Below are positions 1 to 8,233 of a DNA stretch of 24,569 bases, in pieces. Position 1 is the stretch's first letter. Every line of letters starts with the position of its first letter. The DNA is from an uncultured Oscillibacter sp. Its GTDB lineage: Bacteria; Bacillota; Clostridia; Oscillospirales; Oscillospiraceae. Both the position numbers and the translations under genes were made by a program. Location of the stretch: NCBI GenBank assembly GCA_902490355.1, contig CABUDN010000014.1:1-24569 (forward strand), in the 5' to 3' direction. The notes under the pieces were generated by a model. The model saw only the letters and a program-made list of their open reading frames with translations, was not told the DNA's origin and made no database searches.

Positions 1-35
1 GCGTCGGAGAAAATACTTTGCAGCCCGCAAGTGTG

Positions 36-64
36 GGGTTTGTCCGCTCATAGCGGACAAACCC
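36..64. other. Perfect 13-bp hairpin, no U tract
   Basis: GGGTTTGTCCGCT (36-48) is followed by a 3-base loop and its exact reverse complement (52-64). No T run follows on either strand, so it is not a standard intrinsic terminator. It is the first of three hairpins packed into 36-153. No coding region was recognised in 1-287. The function is unknown. Confidence 0.5.
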
Positions 65-84
65 TGCGCGCGGTGGGCTGTGTC

Positions 85-121
85 TCTGTCAAAAAAGTGG
101 CACAGCCACTTTTTTGACAGA
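85..121. other. 16-bp hairpin with A6/T6 in the stem
   Basis: Bases 85-100 pair with 106-121 without mismatch around a 5-base loop (CACAG). The stem contains an A6/T6 block, so each strand carries a T run inside the stem rather than after it. It may be a weak terminator or a spacer hairpin between an upstream gene outside the window and ppx. Confidence 0.5.
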
Positions 122-124
122 CTG

Positions 125-161
125 AGCCCCCGTGCCTGTGCGGCACGGGGGCTGTTGTTTT
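125..161 (+). terminator. Rho-independent terminator (upstream gene)
   Basis: AGCCCCCGTGCC (125-136) pairs with GGCACGGGGGCT (142-153) around a 5-base loop, followed by GTTGTTTT. The GC-rich stem and T-rich tail fit an intrinsic terminator on the plus strand, probably ending a transcript that starts left of the window and insulating ppx-ppk. Confidence 0.65.
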
Positions 162-186
162 GCCGGGAGGGAGAACGATGTCGAAA

Positions 187-204
187 TTTAACCCCAATTT
201 AACA
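187..204 (+). promoter_or_regulatory. Pho-box-like direct repeat
   Basis: TTTAACC at 187-193 and TTTAACA at 198-204 are spaced exactly 11 bp apart, just upstream of the -35 element of ppx. Gram-positive PhoP boxes are TTAACA-type repeats with about an 11-bp period. The location in front of polyphosphate genes makes control by phosphate starvation plausible. Only two repeats are clear, so this is a candidate. Confidence 0.45.
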
Positions 205-221
205 CGATCAGGATTTTGTAT

Positions 222-250
222 TTTACAAAAAAAGCGGCATCCTATATGAT
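222..250 (+). promoter_or_regulatory. Sigma-A-type promoter of ppx-ppk
   Basis: TTTACA (222-227) and TATGAT (245-250) are separated by 17 bp. Each matches the consensus at 5 of 6 positions. Transcription would start near 257, giving a short leader of about 30 bases before the ppx ATG. Confidence 0.65.
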
Positions 251-287
251 GTGATAAAGGAAGCATTTGCAGCAAGGAGGAAGCGGA

Positions 288-1187
288 ATGAATTATGCCA
301 TTGCGGACCTGGGGTCCAATACGATCCGGCTGTCCGTTTATCATACGCTGCCGGAGGGCGGCTTCGAGCGGCTGTTTTCAGAAAAGGAAATGGCAGGCCT
401 GGTCAACTATATCAGTGATGGCGTGCTCTCCGAAGCGGGAATCCGCCGGGCCTGCGTCGCCCTGACCAATTTCCGGTCTCTGCTCCATCAGTTCGGCATG
501 GAGCAGATGCATGTCTTTGCCACGGCGTCCCTGCGGAATATCCGCAATACGGAGGAGGCGGTGGCCATGATCCGGGACCTTACGGGCATCGATGTGGACG
601 TCATCTCCGGAGACGAGGAGGCTCAGCTGGGCTATTACGGCGCCATGCGGACCCTGGAGATGCGGGACGGCGCCATGTTCGATATCGGCGGCGGCAGCAC
701 GGAGATCGTGGAGGTGCGGGACGGACGGATTCTCCGGGCCCAGAGTTTGCCGATTGGCTCGCTGAACCTCTTCAACCGGTATGTCTCCGGAATCTGGCCC
801 AAGCGCAGGGAGCTGGAGGCCATTGAGCAGGCGGTGCGCAAGGCGCTCAAGGCGGCCAACCTGCCGGAGCGGAAGGCGGGCCGGGTGTGCGGCGTGGGCG
901 GCACCGCCCGGGCGGCCTTGAAAATCACCAATGCCTGGAAGGACCGTCCTGTTCTGGAGCGGCGCATGACGCCCCAGGAGCTGCATAAGCTCAAAAAGAT
1001 GCTGCTGCGGCGGGACCCGGGCGCCCGGAAGCTGATTCTCAATGCCTGTCCGGACCGGATTCACACGATTTTGCCGGGTGTGGTGCTGATGGACGCCGTG
1101 TGCAGCGCGCTGTGCAGCGGGGAACTCTATATCAGCCAAAACGGCGTCAGGGAGGGATATTTGTGTCACAAGCTGATCGGGACCTGA
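288..1187 (+). CDS. ppx: Exopolyphosphatase, Ppx/GppA family
   Basis: This is a member of the Ppx/GppA phosphatase family, which releases phosphate from polyphosphate ends or hydrolyses pppGpp in the cytoplasm. The 299-aa protein shows the ASKHA-fold phosphate-binding motifs: DLGSNT at residues 7-12, the acidic SGDEEA segment near 107-112, DIGGGSTE at 132-139 and a GVGGTA loop near 203-208. It is the short form: there is room for the two ASKHA lobes only, without the C-terminal HD-like extension of E. coli Ppx. The ATG at 288 was chosen because AAGGAGG (274-280) lies 7 bases upstream; the frame stays open 7 codons further to a TTG without such a site. The stop overlaps the ppk start, so the two are translationally coupled. 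Ppx versus GppA activity cannot be decided from sequence; the ppk neighbour favours Ppx. Confidence 0.88.
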   Translation: MNYAIADLGSNTIRLSVYHTLPEGGFERLFSEKEMAGLVNYISDGVLSEAGIRRACVALTNFRSLLHQFGMEQMHVFATASLRNIRNTEEAVAMIRDLTGIDVDVISGDEEAQLGYYGAMRTLEMRDGAMFDIGGGSTEIVEVRDGRILRAQSLPIGSLNLFNRYVSGIWPKRRELEAIEQAVRKALKAANLPERKAGRVCGVGGTARAALKITNAWKDRPVLERRMTPQELHKLKKMLLRRDPGARKLILNACPDRIHTILPGVVLMDAVCSALCSGELYISQNGVREGYLCHKLIGT

Positions 1188-3259
1188 GCTATACCCAGGA
1201 CCGGGAGCTGAGCTGGCTGAAATTCAACCAGAGGGTACTGGAAGAGGCGGCGGATGAAACGGTGCCTTTGATGGAGCGGTTTCGCTTCCTGTCCATTTTC
1301 ACCAGCAATCTCGATGAATTTTTCATGGTTCGGGTGGGGAGCCTGCTAGACCTTTCCATGCTGGATCCGGAGGCGCTGGACAACAAGGGCGGGCATACGC
1401 CGGCCCAGCAGCTGACGCTGATTTATGAAGCCGTGGGTCCCATGATCCGCCGGCGGGACAGCATTTATGAGAGTGTGTGCAGGGCTTTGGCGGCCAGGGG
1501 CGTGGTGGATGTGCCCTACGGGGCGCTCAAGGGACCGGAGAAGGAGTATGTGAAGGCCTACTACCGGGAAAATATCCGCCCGCTGCTCTCTCCCCAGATC
1601 ATTGACCCCAGCCATCCGTTTCCCCATCTGAAGAATAAGGCGCTCTATGCCGCGGCGCTGCTGCGGGACGGGGAACGCCATCTGCTGGGCATTGTGGGCG
1701 TGCCGGAGACGGCCCCGGCCATTTTGGAGCTGCCGGGCCGTCCGGGCGCCTATGTGCGCACGGAGACGATCCTGATGCACCATCTCCACAAGATTTTCAA
1801 GATCTACGCGGTGGAGGAGCAGGCGGTGGTGGCGGTGACCCGCAATGCCGACATCTCCTATGATGAGCGCTTCGACCAGGAGGACCTGGACATGCGCAGC
1901 CACATGTCCCAGCTGCTGCGCCAGAGAGAGCGGCTTTCACCGGTGCGGCTGGAAATGCAGGGAGAGGCACCGGGCCTGCGGGAACAGCTGCTGCGCCGGC
2001 TCAAGCTGACGCCGGCCCAGAGCTATGGCTGTACCTGCCCGCTGCGGCTGGGGTATGCCTATCAGCTCCAGCCCCAGGACCTGGCGCTGTTCTATCCGCC
2101 CCATGTTCCCCAGTGGCCCGGGTATCTCATGCGGGAGGTGCCCATGTGGGAACAGGTGCGCCAGAGGGATGTGCTGCTGTTTTATCCCTATCACAGCATG
2201 CAGCCCTTTTTGGACCTGCTCAAGGAATCGGCGGCGGACCCGGCGGTGCTGTCCATTCAGATCACCGTTTACCGCCTGGCCCGGAAGTCGGCGGTTGTCA
2301 AGCACCTGTGCGCCGCCGCGGAGAACGGGAAAGCGGTGACCGTGCTGGTGGAGCTGCGGGCCCGGTTTGATGAGCAGAACAACATCGCCTGGGCCCGGGA
2401 GCTGGAGGAAGCGGGGTGCCGGATTCTCTACGGCCCGACCGGCTATAAATGCCATGCCAAGCTGTGTCTCATTACCCGGCGGGAAAAAAGCGGCCTTTCG
2501 TACATCACCCAGGTGGGAACCGGCAACTACAACGAAAAGACGGCCGGACTCTACACGGACTTTTGCCTCATGAGCGCCTCGCCGGTCCTGGCGGCGGACG
2601 CAGTGGCCTTTTTCCAAAATATGCTCATCGGCGATCTGCGGGGCAGCTACCAAAAGCTCCTGGTGGCGCCGGTGTCGCTCAAGCAGACCCTGCTGCGTCT
2701 GATTGACGCGGAGATTGCCCGGGGCGAGCGGGGCAGAATCATCATCAAGACCAACTCCGTGACGGAGCGGGACCTGATCGACCAGCTGGCCCGGGCGTCC
2801 CAGGCGGGGGTGCGGGTGGACCTGATTGTCCGGGGCATCTGCTGCCTGGTGCCGGGGATTCCCGGCAAGACCGATCACATCACCGTCACCAGTGTGGTGG
2901 GACGGTTTTTGGAGCACTCCCGGATTTACAGCTTCGGTGAGGGAAATCTGCGGCAGATGTATGTGTCCTCGGCGGATATCATGACCCGCAATCAGGAGCG
3001 GCGGGTGGAGGTAGCCTGCCCGGTGGAAAGCCCGGAGCTGCGGGACTTCCTGTGGGACTATCTGGAGCGGATCCTGGCGGACAATGTCAAAGCCCGGCGG
3101 CTGCTGCCCGACGGCAGCTATGTGCCGGCCGGAGACGGCCAGGGAGAGCCGGTCAATGTCCAGCAGTACTATCTGGATCATCCGCCGGAGCTGACGCCGA
3201 CCAAGGCACCCAAGCCCGCAGGCGGCGGATGGCTGCGGCGCCTGCTCCGCCGCACATAA
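1163..3259 (+). CDS. ppk1: Polyphosphate kinase 1
   Basis: PPK1 reversibly transfers the ATP gamma-phosphate to a growing polyphosphate chain. The protein has the family architecture: N domain starting near DRELSWLKFNQRVLEEA, head domain, then two phospholipase-D-like C domains. The autophosphorylated histidine is H431 in YKCHAKLCL (E. coli H435), followed by GTGNYNEKTAGLYTDF. The second conserved histidine is H585 in LEHSRIYSF (E. coli H592). I use GTG at 1163 as start, giving 698 aa. GGAGGG at 1151-1156 precedes it and the conserved N-terminus begins a few residues later. The frame is open back to 1100, but that stretch is ppx sequence. It overlaps ppx by 25 bases, so kinase and phosphatase are co-expressed, an arrangement known in many bacteria. 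The C-terminus ends in a short Pro/Arg-rich tail. Confidence 0.95.
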   Translation: MSQADRDLSYTQDRELSWLKFNQRVLEEAADETVPLMERFRFLSIFTSNLDEFFMVRVGSLLDLSMLDPEALDNKGGHTPAQQLTLIYEAVGPMIRRRDSIYESVCRALAARGVVDVPYGALKGPEKEYVKAYYRENIRPLLSPQIIDPSHPFPHLKNKALYAAALLRDGERHLLGIVGVPETAPAILELPGRPGAYVRTETILMHHLHKIFKIYAVEEQAVVAVTRNADISYDERFDQEDLDMRSHMSQLLRQRERLSPVRLEMQGEAPGLREQLLRRLKLTPAQSYGCTCPLRLGYAYQLQPQDLALFYPPHVPQWPGYLMREVPMWEQVRQRDVLLFYPYHSMQPFLDLLKESAADPAVLSIQITVYRLARKSAVVKHLCAAAENGKAVTVLVELRARFDEQNNIAWARELEEAGCRILYGPTGYKCHAKLCLITRREKSGLSYITQVGTGNYNEKTAGLYTDFCLMSASPVLAADAVAFFQNMLIGDLRGSYQKLLVAPVSLKQTLLRLIDAEIARGERGRIIIKTNSVTERDLIDQLARASQAGVRVDLIVRGICCLVPGIPGKTDHITVTSVVGRFLEHSRIYSFGEGNLRQMYVSSADIMTRNQERRVEVACPVESPELRDFLWDYLERILADNVKARRLLPDGSYVPAGDGQGEPVNVQQYYLDHPPELTPTKAPKPAGGGWLRRLLRRT

Positions 3260-3262
3260 GGC

Positions 3263-3303
3263 CCATGCCGGACGGAGGGGCAGCGCCCTTCCGTCCGGCA
3301 TGG
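3263..3303. other. 18-bp hairpin after ppk, no U tract
   Basis: Bases 3263-3276 pair perfectly with 3290-3303, and 3277-3280 extend the stem (with one G-T pair) to a 5-base loop. It lies immediately after the ppk stop. There is no T run, so it may stabilise the 3' end or act as a factor-dependent terminator between ppk and the leucine operon. Confidence 0.55.
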
Positions 3304-3340
3304 AGCATACCGGGCAGCCAAAAAACGGGAAAATTCGGTC

Positions 3341-3369
3341 TTGACAAACGGCGCGAAGTCCTGTAAGGT
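3341..3369 (+). promoter_or_regulatory. Promoter of the leu operon leader
   Basis: A perfect TTGACA (3341-3346) is followed after 17 bp by TAAGGT (3364-3369), a weak -10. Transcription would start near 3376, just before the T-box stem I. The perfect -35 and the position at the head of the leader support it. Confidence 0.55.
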
Positions 3370-3375
3370 AAATAG

Positions 3376-3668
3376 CAACAACAAAAAACACCAGATACGA
3401 TGACAGGGAAAAAGTCTTTTCGGGACGCTTCAGAGAGTTGCCGGTTGCTGCGAGGCAATGCACAGCGAAAAGATGTCACTGGCCCTCGAGTATTTCCGCT
3501 GAGACGGGTTGTTTAGGCGGAAACGGGTTTCCTCACCGTTACCAAAGAGGCGGTGTTCGTCCGGTAAGTGCCGGGCCGATGTCGAGAGCGGGCAGAATTC
3601 TGCCAATGAGAGTGGTACCGCGGAAGCATAGCTTTCGTCTCTTCAAGGGAAGAGACGGAGGCTTTTTT
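3376..3668 (+). promoter_or_regulatory. T-box leader of the leucine operon
   Basis: The leader carries T-box hallmarks. There is an AGAGAG motif at 3432-3437. A stem I helix pairs CTTTTC (3416-3421) with GAAAAG (3467-3472), and a distal hairpin pairs TTGCC (3438-3442) with GGCAA (3454-3458). The T-box core TGGTACCGCGG lies at 3613-3623, just ahead of a terminator. T-box RNAs bind a specific uncharged tRNA and then form an antiterminator. The leuACDB genes downstream predict tRNA-Leu. In the presumed specifier region the Leu triplet CTG (3479-3481) is my best candidate, with CTC at 3485-3487 also present. The exact specifier needs a structural alignment. Confidence 0.88.
3630..3668 (+). terminator. 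T-box attenuator terminator
   Basis: A 14-bp stem (3630-3643 with 3650-3663, including G-T pairs) has a 6-base loop and leads into T6 at 3663-3668. Its 5' arm lies directly after the T-box core, so the antiterminator and terminator are mutually exclusive. It stops transcription of leuACDB when the cognate tRNA is charged. Confidence 0.88.
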
Positions 3669-3713
3669 GTTGCCTCAAGACGCAAAGGCATGAGACAAGG
3701 AGGAAAAAACAGC

Positions 3714-5228
3714 ATGAAACGGATTCGGATTTTTGACACGACCCTCAGAGACGGCGAGCAGTCCCCGGGCTGCAGCATGAACCTGACGGAGAAGATTGAA
3801 ATGGCCCGCCAGCTGGAGAAGCTGGGTGTGGATGTCATCGAGGCGGGATTTGCCATTGCCTCTCCCATGGACCACAAGAGCGTGCAGACCATTGCCGCCG
3901 CTGTGTCCAACTGCACCGTGGCCAGCCTGGCCCGCTGCACCAAGGGCGACATTGACGCCGCCTGGGATGCGGTGAAGGAAGCCAAGCATCCCCGGATCCA
4001 CGTGTTCCTCGCCACCAGCGATATCCACATGGAGTATAAGCTCAAGATGACCCGGGAGCAGGTCCTCGAGCGCATCAGCTCCATGGTGGCCTACGCCAAG
4101 AGCTTTTGCGACGACATCGAGTTCTCCGCGGAGGACGCCTCCCGTTCCGACCGGGCGTTTTTGGCGCAGTGCTACACCAACGCCGTGGCCGCCGGCGCCA
4201 CCACGCTCAACGTACCCGACACCGTGGGCTACTCCACGCCCCAGGAGATGGCGGAGCTCATCGCGTATCTGCGCGAGCATGTGGAGGGCATTGAAAAGAC
4301 CGACATCTCCGTCCACTGCCACGATGACCTGGGCATGGCGGTAGCCAACACCCTGGCCTGCATCAAGGCCGGCGCCACCCAGGTGGAGTGCACGGTCAAC
4401 GGCATCGGCGAGCGGGCGGGCAACGCCAGCCTGGAGGAGATCGTCATGGCCCTCCACACCCGGCGGGACTTCTATGAGGCCGAAACCGGCATCAACACCC
4501 GGCAGATTTACAACTCCAGCAAGCTCCTGAGCAACATCACCGGCGTGCCCATCCCACCCAGCAAGGCCATTGTGGGCGCCAACGCCTTTGCCCATGAGTC
4601 CGGCATCCACCAGCACGGCGTGATCTCCAACGCCCAGACCTATGAGATCATGAAGTCCACGGACGTGGGCATTCCCCAGAACACCATGGTCCTGGGCAAG
4701 CACTCCGGCAAGCACGCTCTGCGGGAGAAGCTGGCGTCCATGGGTTACGAGCTGGACGATCAGGAGATGGAGAATGTGTTCGCCCGGTTCAAGGATCTGG
4801 CGGACAAGAAAAAGAACATCACCGGCAGCGATATCGAGGCTCTGGTGCTCCACCGGCGCAACGCCTTCATCGGCACCTGCAAGCTGCTGGGCCATGTGGT
4901 CAACACCGGCCACGGCGTGCCCAACACCTCCTACATTAAGCTCCAGCGGGGCGATGAGGTCCTGGAGGACGTGGCCATCGGCACCGGTCCTCTGGACGCA
5001 TCCTTCCAGGCCATCAACCGGATGCTGGGCATGGAGGACATCCGGCTGGAGAGCTTCAGCCTCAACGCCGTCACCGACGGCGAGGACGCTGTGGGCGAGG
5101 CCGTGGTGAAGCTGGAGGACAAAAACGGCGCCACGTATACCGGCACCGGCCTTTCCACCGATATCATCGAGTCCTCCATCCGGGCCTATGTCAACGGCAT
5201 CAACAAGATGATGGAAGCCGCCAACTGA
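3714..5228 (+). CDS. leuA: 2-isopropylmalate synthase
   Basis: LeuA condenses acetyl-CoA with 2-oxoisovalerate, the committed step of leucine synthesis. The 504-aa length is normal for the family. Residues 8-16 carry the DTTLRDGEQ signature of the HMGL-like TIM barrel. H201 and H203 in HCHDD are metal ligands, followed by the NGIGERAGN motif and NAFAHESGIHQHG. The C-terminal third matches the LeuA dimer or allosteric domain that usually gives leucine feedback inhibition. The ATG at 3714 follows AAGGAGG (3697-3703). The frame is open upstream through the T-box leader, but those codons are RNA structure rather than protein. It is the first gene of leuACDB, 18 bases before leuC. Confidence 0.96.
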   Translation: MKRIRIFDTTLRDGEQSPGCSMNLTEKIEMARQLEKLGVDVIEAGFAIASPMDHKSVQTIAAAVSNCTVASLARCTKGDIDAAWDAVKEAKHPRIHVFLATSDIHMEYKLKMTREQVLERISSMVAYAKSFCDDIEFSAEDASRSDRAFLAQCYTNAVAAGATTLNVPDTVGYSTPQEMAELIAYLREHVEGIEKTDISVHCHDDLGMAVANTLACIKAGATQVECTVNGIGERAGNASLEEIVMALHTRRDFYEAETGINTRQIYNSSKLLSNITGVPIPPSKAIVGANAFAHESGIHQHGVISNAQTYEIMKSTDVGIPQNTMVLGKHSGKHALREKLASMGYELDDQEMENVFARFKDLADKKKNITGSDIEALVLHRRNAFIGTCKLLGHVVNTGHGVPNTSYIKLQRGDEVLEDVAIGTGPLDASFQAINRMLGMEDIRLESFSLNAVTDGEDAVGEAVVKLEDKNGATYTGTGLSTDIIESSIRAYVNGINKMMEAAN

Positions 5229-5246
5229 AAAAAGGAGAGAGACACA

Positions 5247-6515
5247 ATGGGAATGACCATGACGCAAAAAATCCTGGCCCGCCATGCCGGATTGGACAGT
5301 GTCCGGGCAGGACAGCTGATCCAGGCAAAGCTGGATTTGGTGCTGGGCAACGATATCACCACCCCGGTGGCCATCAACGAGTTTGAGGCCGCGGGTTTCG
5401 GCAAGGTCTTCGACAAGAGCCGCATTGCCATGGTGATGGACCACTTCACCCCCAACAAGGACATCAAGGCCGCCACGCAGTGCAAGCAGTGCCGGACCTT
5501 TGCCAAGCGCTTCGACATCGACCATTTCTATGATACCGGCGCCGCCGGCATCGAGCACGCCCTCCTGCCGGAGCAGGGCCTGGTGGCCCCCGGCGAGGCG
5601 GTCATCGGCGCCGACTCCCACACCTGCACCTACGGCGCCCTGGGCGCCTTCTCCACCGGCGTCGGCTCCACGGACATGGGCGCGGCCATGGCCGCGGGCG
5701 AGACCTGGTTCAAGGTTCCCGCCGCCATCCGGGTGAACCTCACCGGCAAGCTCCGGCCCTACGTCTCCGGCAAGGACGTCATTTTGACCCTGATCGGCAT
5801 GATCGGCGTGGATGGCGCCCGGTACCAGTCCCTGGAGTTCACCGGCCCCGGCGTGGCGGAACTGACCATTTATGACCGGCTGACCATCTGCAACATGGCC
5901 ATTGAGGCCGGTGCCAAAAACGGCATTTTCCCCGTGGACGACATCACCCGGGCCTATGTGGAGGGCCGTGTCAACCGCCCCTGGACCGCTTTCGAGGCCG
6001 ATCCCGACGCTGAGTATGAGCGCACCGTGGAGATTGACCTGAGCCAGGTGGACTGCACCGTGGCCTGGCCCCATCTGCCGGAGAACGCCCACAGCGCCCG
6101 GGAGGGCAGCGACATCGCCATCGATCAGATCGTCATCGGCTCGTGCACCAACGGCCAGCTCAGCGATCTGGCCGCGGCGGCGGAGATCTTCAAGGGCCGC
6201 CATTTGGCGCCCGGTGTCCGGGGCATCGTGATCCCCGCCACCCAGGAGGTCTACCGCCAGTGCATGCGCGAGGGGTATACCGAGATTTTCCTGGATGCGG
6301 GCTGCATCGTCTCCACCCCCACCTGCGGTCCCTGCCTGGGCGGCCACATGGGCTGCCTGGCCGCCGGAGAGCGCTGCGTCTCCACCACCAACCGCAACTT
6401 TGTCGGCCGCATGGGCCATGTGGACAGTGAGGTGTATCTGGCCTCTCCCGCTGTGGCTGCCGCATCCGGCGTAGCCGGCCATATCTGCCATCCCGAGGAG
6501 GTTATGAGCAAATGA
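5247..6515 (+). CDS. leuC: 3-isopropylmalate dehydratase, large subunit
   Basis: LeuC is the [4Fe-4S] catalytic subunit of isopropylmalate isomerase, an aconitase-family enzyme that works with LeuD to convert 2- to 3-isopropylmalate. The 422-aa protein belongs to the short type. The cluster ligands are visible as C300 (GSCTNG) and C360/C363 (CGPC). Other family motifs are GADSHTCTYGALGAF and CGPCLGGHMGC. AAAGGAG lies about 10 bases before the ATG at 5247. A second ATG two codons later is possible. The stop overlaps the leuD start by 4 bases (ATGA), so the two subunits are translationally coupled. Confidence 0.96.
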   Translation: MGMTMTQKILARHAGLDSVRAGQLIQAKLDLVLGNDITTPVAINEFEAAGFGKVFDKSRIAMVMDHFTPNKDIKAATQCKQCRTFAKRFDIDHFYDTGAAGIEHALLPEQGLVAPGEAVIGADSHTCTYGALGAFSTGVGSTDMGAAMAAGETWFKVPAAIRVNLTGKLRPYVSGKDVILTLIGMIGVDGARYQSLEFTGPGVAELTIYDRLTICNMAIEAGAKNGIFPVDDITRAYVEGRVNRPWTAFEADPDAEYERTVEIDLSQVDCTVAWPHLPENAHSAREGSDIAIDQIVIGSCTNGQLSDLAAAAEIFKGRHLAPGVRGIVIPATQEVYRQCMREGYTEIFLDAGCIVSTPTCGPCLGGHMGCLAAGERCVSTTNRNFVGRMGHVDSEVYLASPAVAAASGVAGHICHPEEVMSK

Positions 6516-7009
6516 ATGCACACGGAACGGTACATAAGTACGGCGATCACGTGGATACCGACGTGATCATTCCCGCCCGGTATCTGGCCAGCCAGAACCA
6601 TCAGGAACTGGCCTCCCACTGCATGGAGGATATCGACAAGACCTTTGTCACCAAGGTCAAGGACGGCGACATCATGGTGGCCGGCGTCAACTTCGGCTGC
6701 GGCTCCTCCCGGGAGCATGCCCCCATTGCCATCAAGGCCAGCGGCATCTCCTGCGTGATTGCGGCCAACTTTGCCCGGATTTTCTACCGCAACGCCATCA
6801 ACATCGGCCTGGCCATTCTGGAGTGCCCCGCCGCCAGTGCCGGGATCGACGACGGCGACGAGGTGAGCGTGGATTTTGACACCGGCGTCATCACCAACGT
6901 CACCAAGGGTGAGACGTATCAGGCCGAGCCCTTCCCGCCGTTTATCAAGGACATGATTGCCAAGGGCGGACTCATGGCATCTCTCAAGGCAAAGGAGGCA
7001 GCACAATGA
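6512..7009 (+). CDS. leuD: 3-isopropylmalate dehydratase, small subunit
   Basis: LeuD supplies the swivelling domain of isopropylmalate isomerase that recognises substrate. The 165-aa protein has the family features: an N-terminal HKYGDHVDTDVIIPARYL segment, then NFGCGSSREHAP, the most conserved LeuD motif, and IARIFYRNAINIG-like sequence (here FARIFYRNAINIG). The length fits the short LeuD type that pairs with a short LeuC. The start codon lies inside the end of leuC (ATGA), with GAGGAGG just upstream. The end overlaps leuB in the same ATGA way. Confidence 0.96.
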   Translation: MNAHGTVHKYGDHVDTDVIIPARYLASQNHQELASHCMEDIDKTFVTKVKDGDIMVAGVNFGCGSSREHAPIAIKASGISCVIAANFARIFYRNAINIGLAILECPAASAGIDDGDEVSVDFDTGVITNVTKGETYQAEPFPPFIKDMIAKGGLMASLKAKEAAQ

Positions 7010-8073
7010 AGAAGTCCATTGCGGTCATCCGGGGCGACGGCATCGGCCCCGAAATCGTGGGGGAGGCCATCCGGGTACTGGACGCCGTGGCTGCCAAGTT
7101 TGGCCACACCTTCACCTATCACGAGGCGCCCATGGGCGGCAACGCCATCGACGCCTTCGGCGTCCCCCTGCCGGACTCCAGCCTGGAGACCTGCCTGAGC
7201 TGCGACAGCGTGCTGCTGGGCGCCGTGGGCGGTCCCAAGTGGGATGCCCAGCCTCCCGCCAACCGGCCGGAACGCGGATTGCTGCGGCTGCGCAGCGCCA
7301 TGGGCCTGTACACCAATATCCGGCCCGCCCGGATGTTCGCAGACCTCTCCGCGGCCTGCCCCCTGCGCAGCGATATTGCCGCCCGGGGCATTGATTTCGT
7401 GGTGGTCCGGGAGCTCATCGGCGGCGTGTATTTCGGCAGCCATTCCACTGAGACGGTGGACGGCGAGCAGAAGGCCACGGATATCATGTCCTATTCCGAG
7501 CATGAGATCCGCCGGGTGGCCCACGTGGCCTTCCAGATGGCCCGCAAGCGCCGCGGCCGGGTAACCTCCGTGGATAAGGCCAACGTGCTGGACTGCTCCC
7601 GGCTGTGGCGCCGGGTGGTGACGGAAGTGGCGGCGGAGTATCCGGATGTGGAACTTCTCCACATGTATGTGGATAACGCGGCCATGCAGATCGTCCGGGA
7701 CCCCAGTCAGTTCGATGTGATCGTCACGGAGAACCTCTTCGGCGATATCCTCTCCGACGAGGCCAGCCAGATCACCGGCTCCATCGGCATGATTCCCTCC
7801 TCCAGCATGGGCGAGGGCAGCCGGGGCCTGTATGAGCCGATCCACGGCTCCGCGCCGGACATTGCCGGGCAGGACAAGGCCAACCCCATCGGTACGATCC
7901 TGGCCGCGGCCATGATGCTGCGATACAGCTTTGATATGGCGGCGGAGGCCGATGCGGTGGAAGCCGCGGTGGATGCGGCCCTCAAGGATGGCTGCCGCTG
8001 CGGCGACATTGCCCAGGGCGGCGCCGTATTGGGCTGCCGGGCTATGGGCGAAGCCATTTGCCAGAGAATCTGA
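7006..8073 (+). CDS. leuB: 3-isopropylmalate dehydrogenase
   Basis: LeuB oxidises and decarboxylates 3-isopropylmalate with NAD+, giving 2-oxoisocaproate, the precursor of leucine. The 355-aa length is typical. Visible motifs are the GDGIGPEIV start (residues 10-18), LLRLRSAMGLYTNIRPA for substrate binding, VRELIGGVYFG, the metal-binding region around TENLFGDILSDEAS and the NAD loop EPIHGSAPDIAG. AAAGGAGG precedes the ATG, which overlaps the leuD stop. It is the last gene of leuACDB and is followed by a hairpin terminator. A branched-chain aminotransferase and ilv genes are not in the window. Confidence 0.96.
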   Translation: MKKSIAVIRGDGIGPEIVGEAIRVLDAVAAKFGHTFTYHEAPMGGNAIDAFGVPLPDSSLETCLSCDSVLLGAVGGPKWDAQPPANRPERGLLRLRSAMGLYTNIRPARMFADLSAACPLRSDIAARGIDFVVVRELIGGVYFGSHSTETVDGEQKATDIMSYSEHEIRRVAHVAFQMARKRRGRVTSVDKANVLDCSRLWRRVVTEVAAEYPDVELLHMYVDNAAMQIVRDPSQFDVIVTENLFGDILSDEASQITGSIGMIPSSSMGEGSRGLYEPIHGSAPDIAGQDKANPIGTILAAAMMLRYSFDMAAEADAVEAAVDAALKDGCRCGDIAQGGAVLGCRAMGEAICQRI

Positions 8074-8076
8074 ATG

Positions 8077-8113
8077 AAACATTCCGGAGGACCGTTGTCC
8101 TCCGGAATGTTTT
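8077..8113 (+). terminator. Terminator after leuB
   Basis: A perfect 15-bp stem (8077-8091 with 8098-8112) with a 6-base loop lies 3 bases after the leuB stop and ends in TTTT. The T run is short and partly in the stem, but size and position fit the end of the leu transcript. Confidence 0.75.
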
Positions 8114-8233
8114 GTAAAAAAGAGACGAAAGCAGAAGAAAAAAGACGGCTTTTGCAATGTAAAATCACAAAAATGGTTCTTGCCAGCCGCTGGGTTTTGT
8201 GCCATGCTTGTGGGAAAGGAGGGATCAGCCCCA

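Noticed and set aside
3438..3713. N-terminal extension of LeuA into the upstream leader
   Set aside because: The extra codons coincide with T-box structure and the attenuator terminator. The conserved LeuA N-terminus and ribosome site place the start at 3714.
3675..6521. Very long minus-strand open frame (948 codons) opposite leuA-leuC
   Set aside because: It is antisense to two certain genes, is rich in Gly/Ala/His/Val as expected from reading GC-biased codons backwards, and shows no domain. It is a codon-bias shadow.
8114..8233. Possible promoter or Rex-type redox operator before the hydrogenase module
   Set aside because: I looked for TTGTGA-type palindromes and -35/-10 pairs. TTGCCA near 8179 has no matching -10 and no convincing Rex palindrome is present, so nothing is called.
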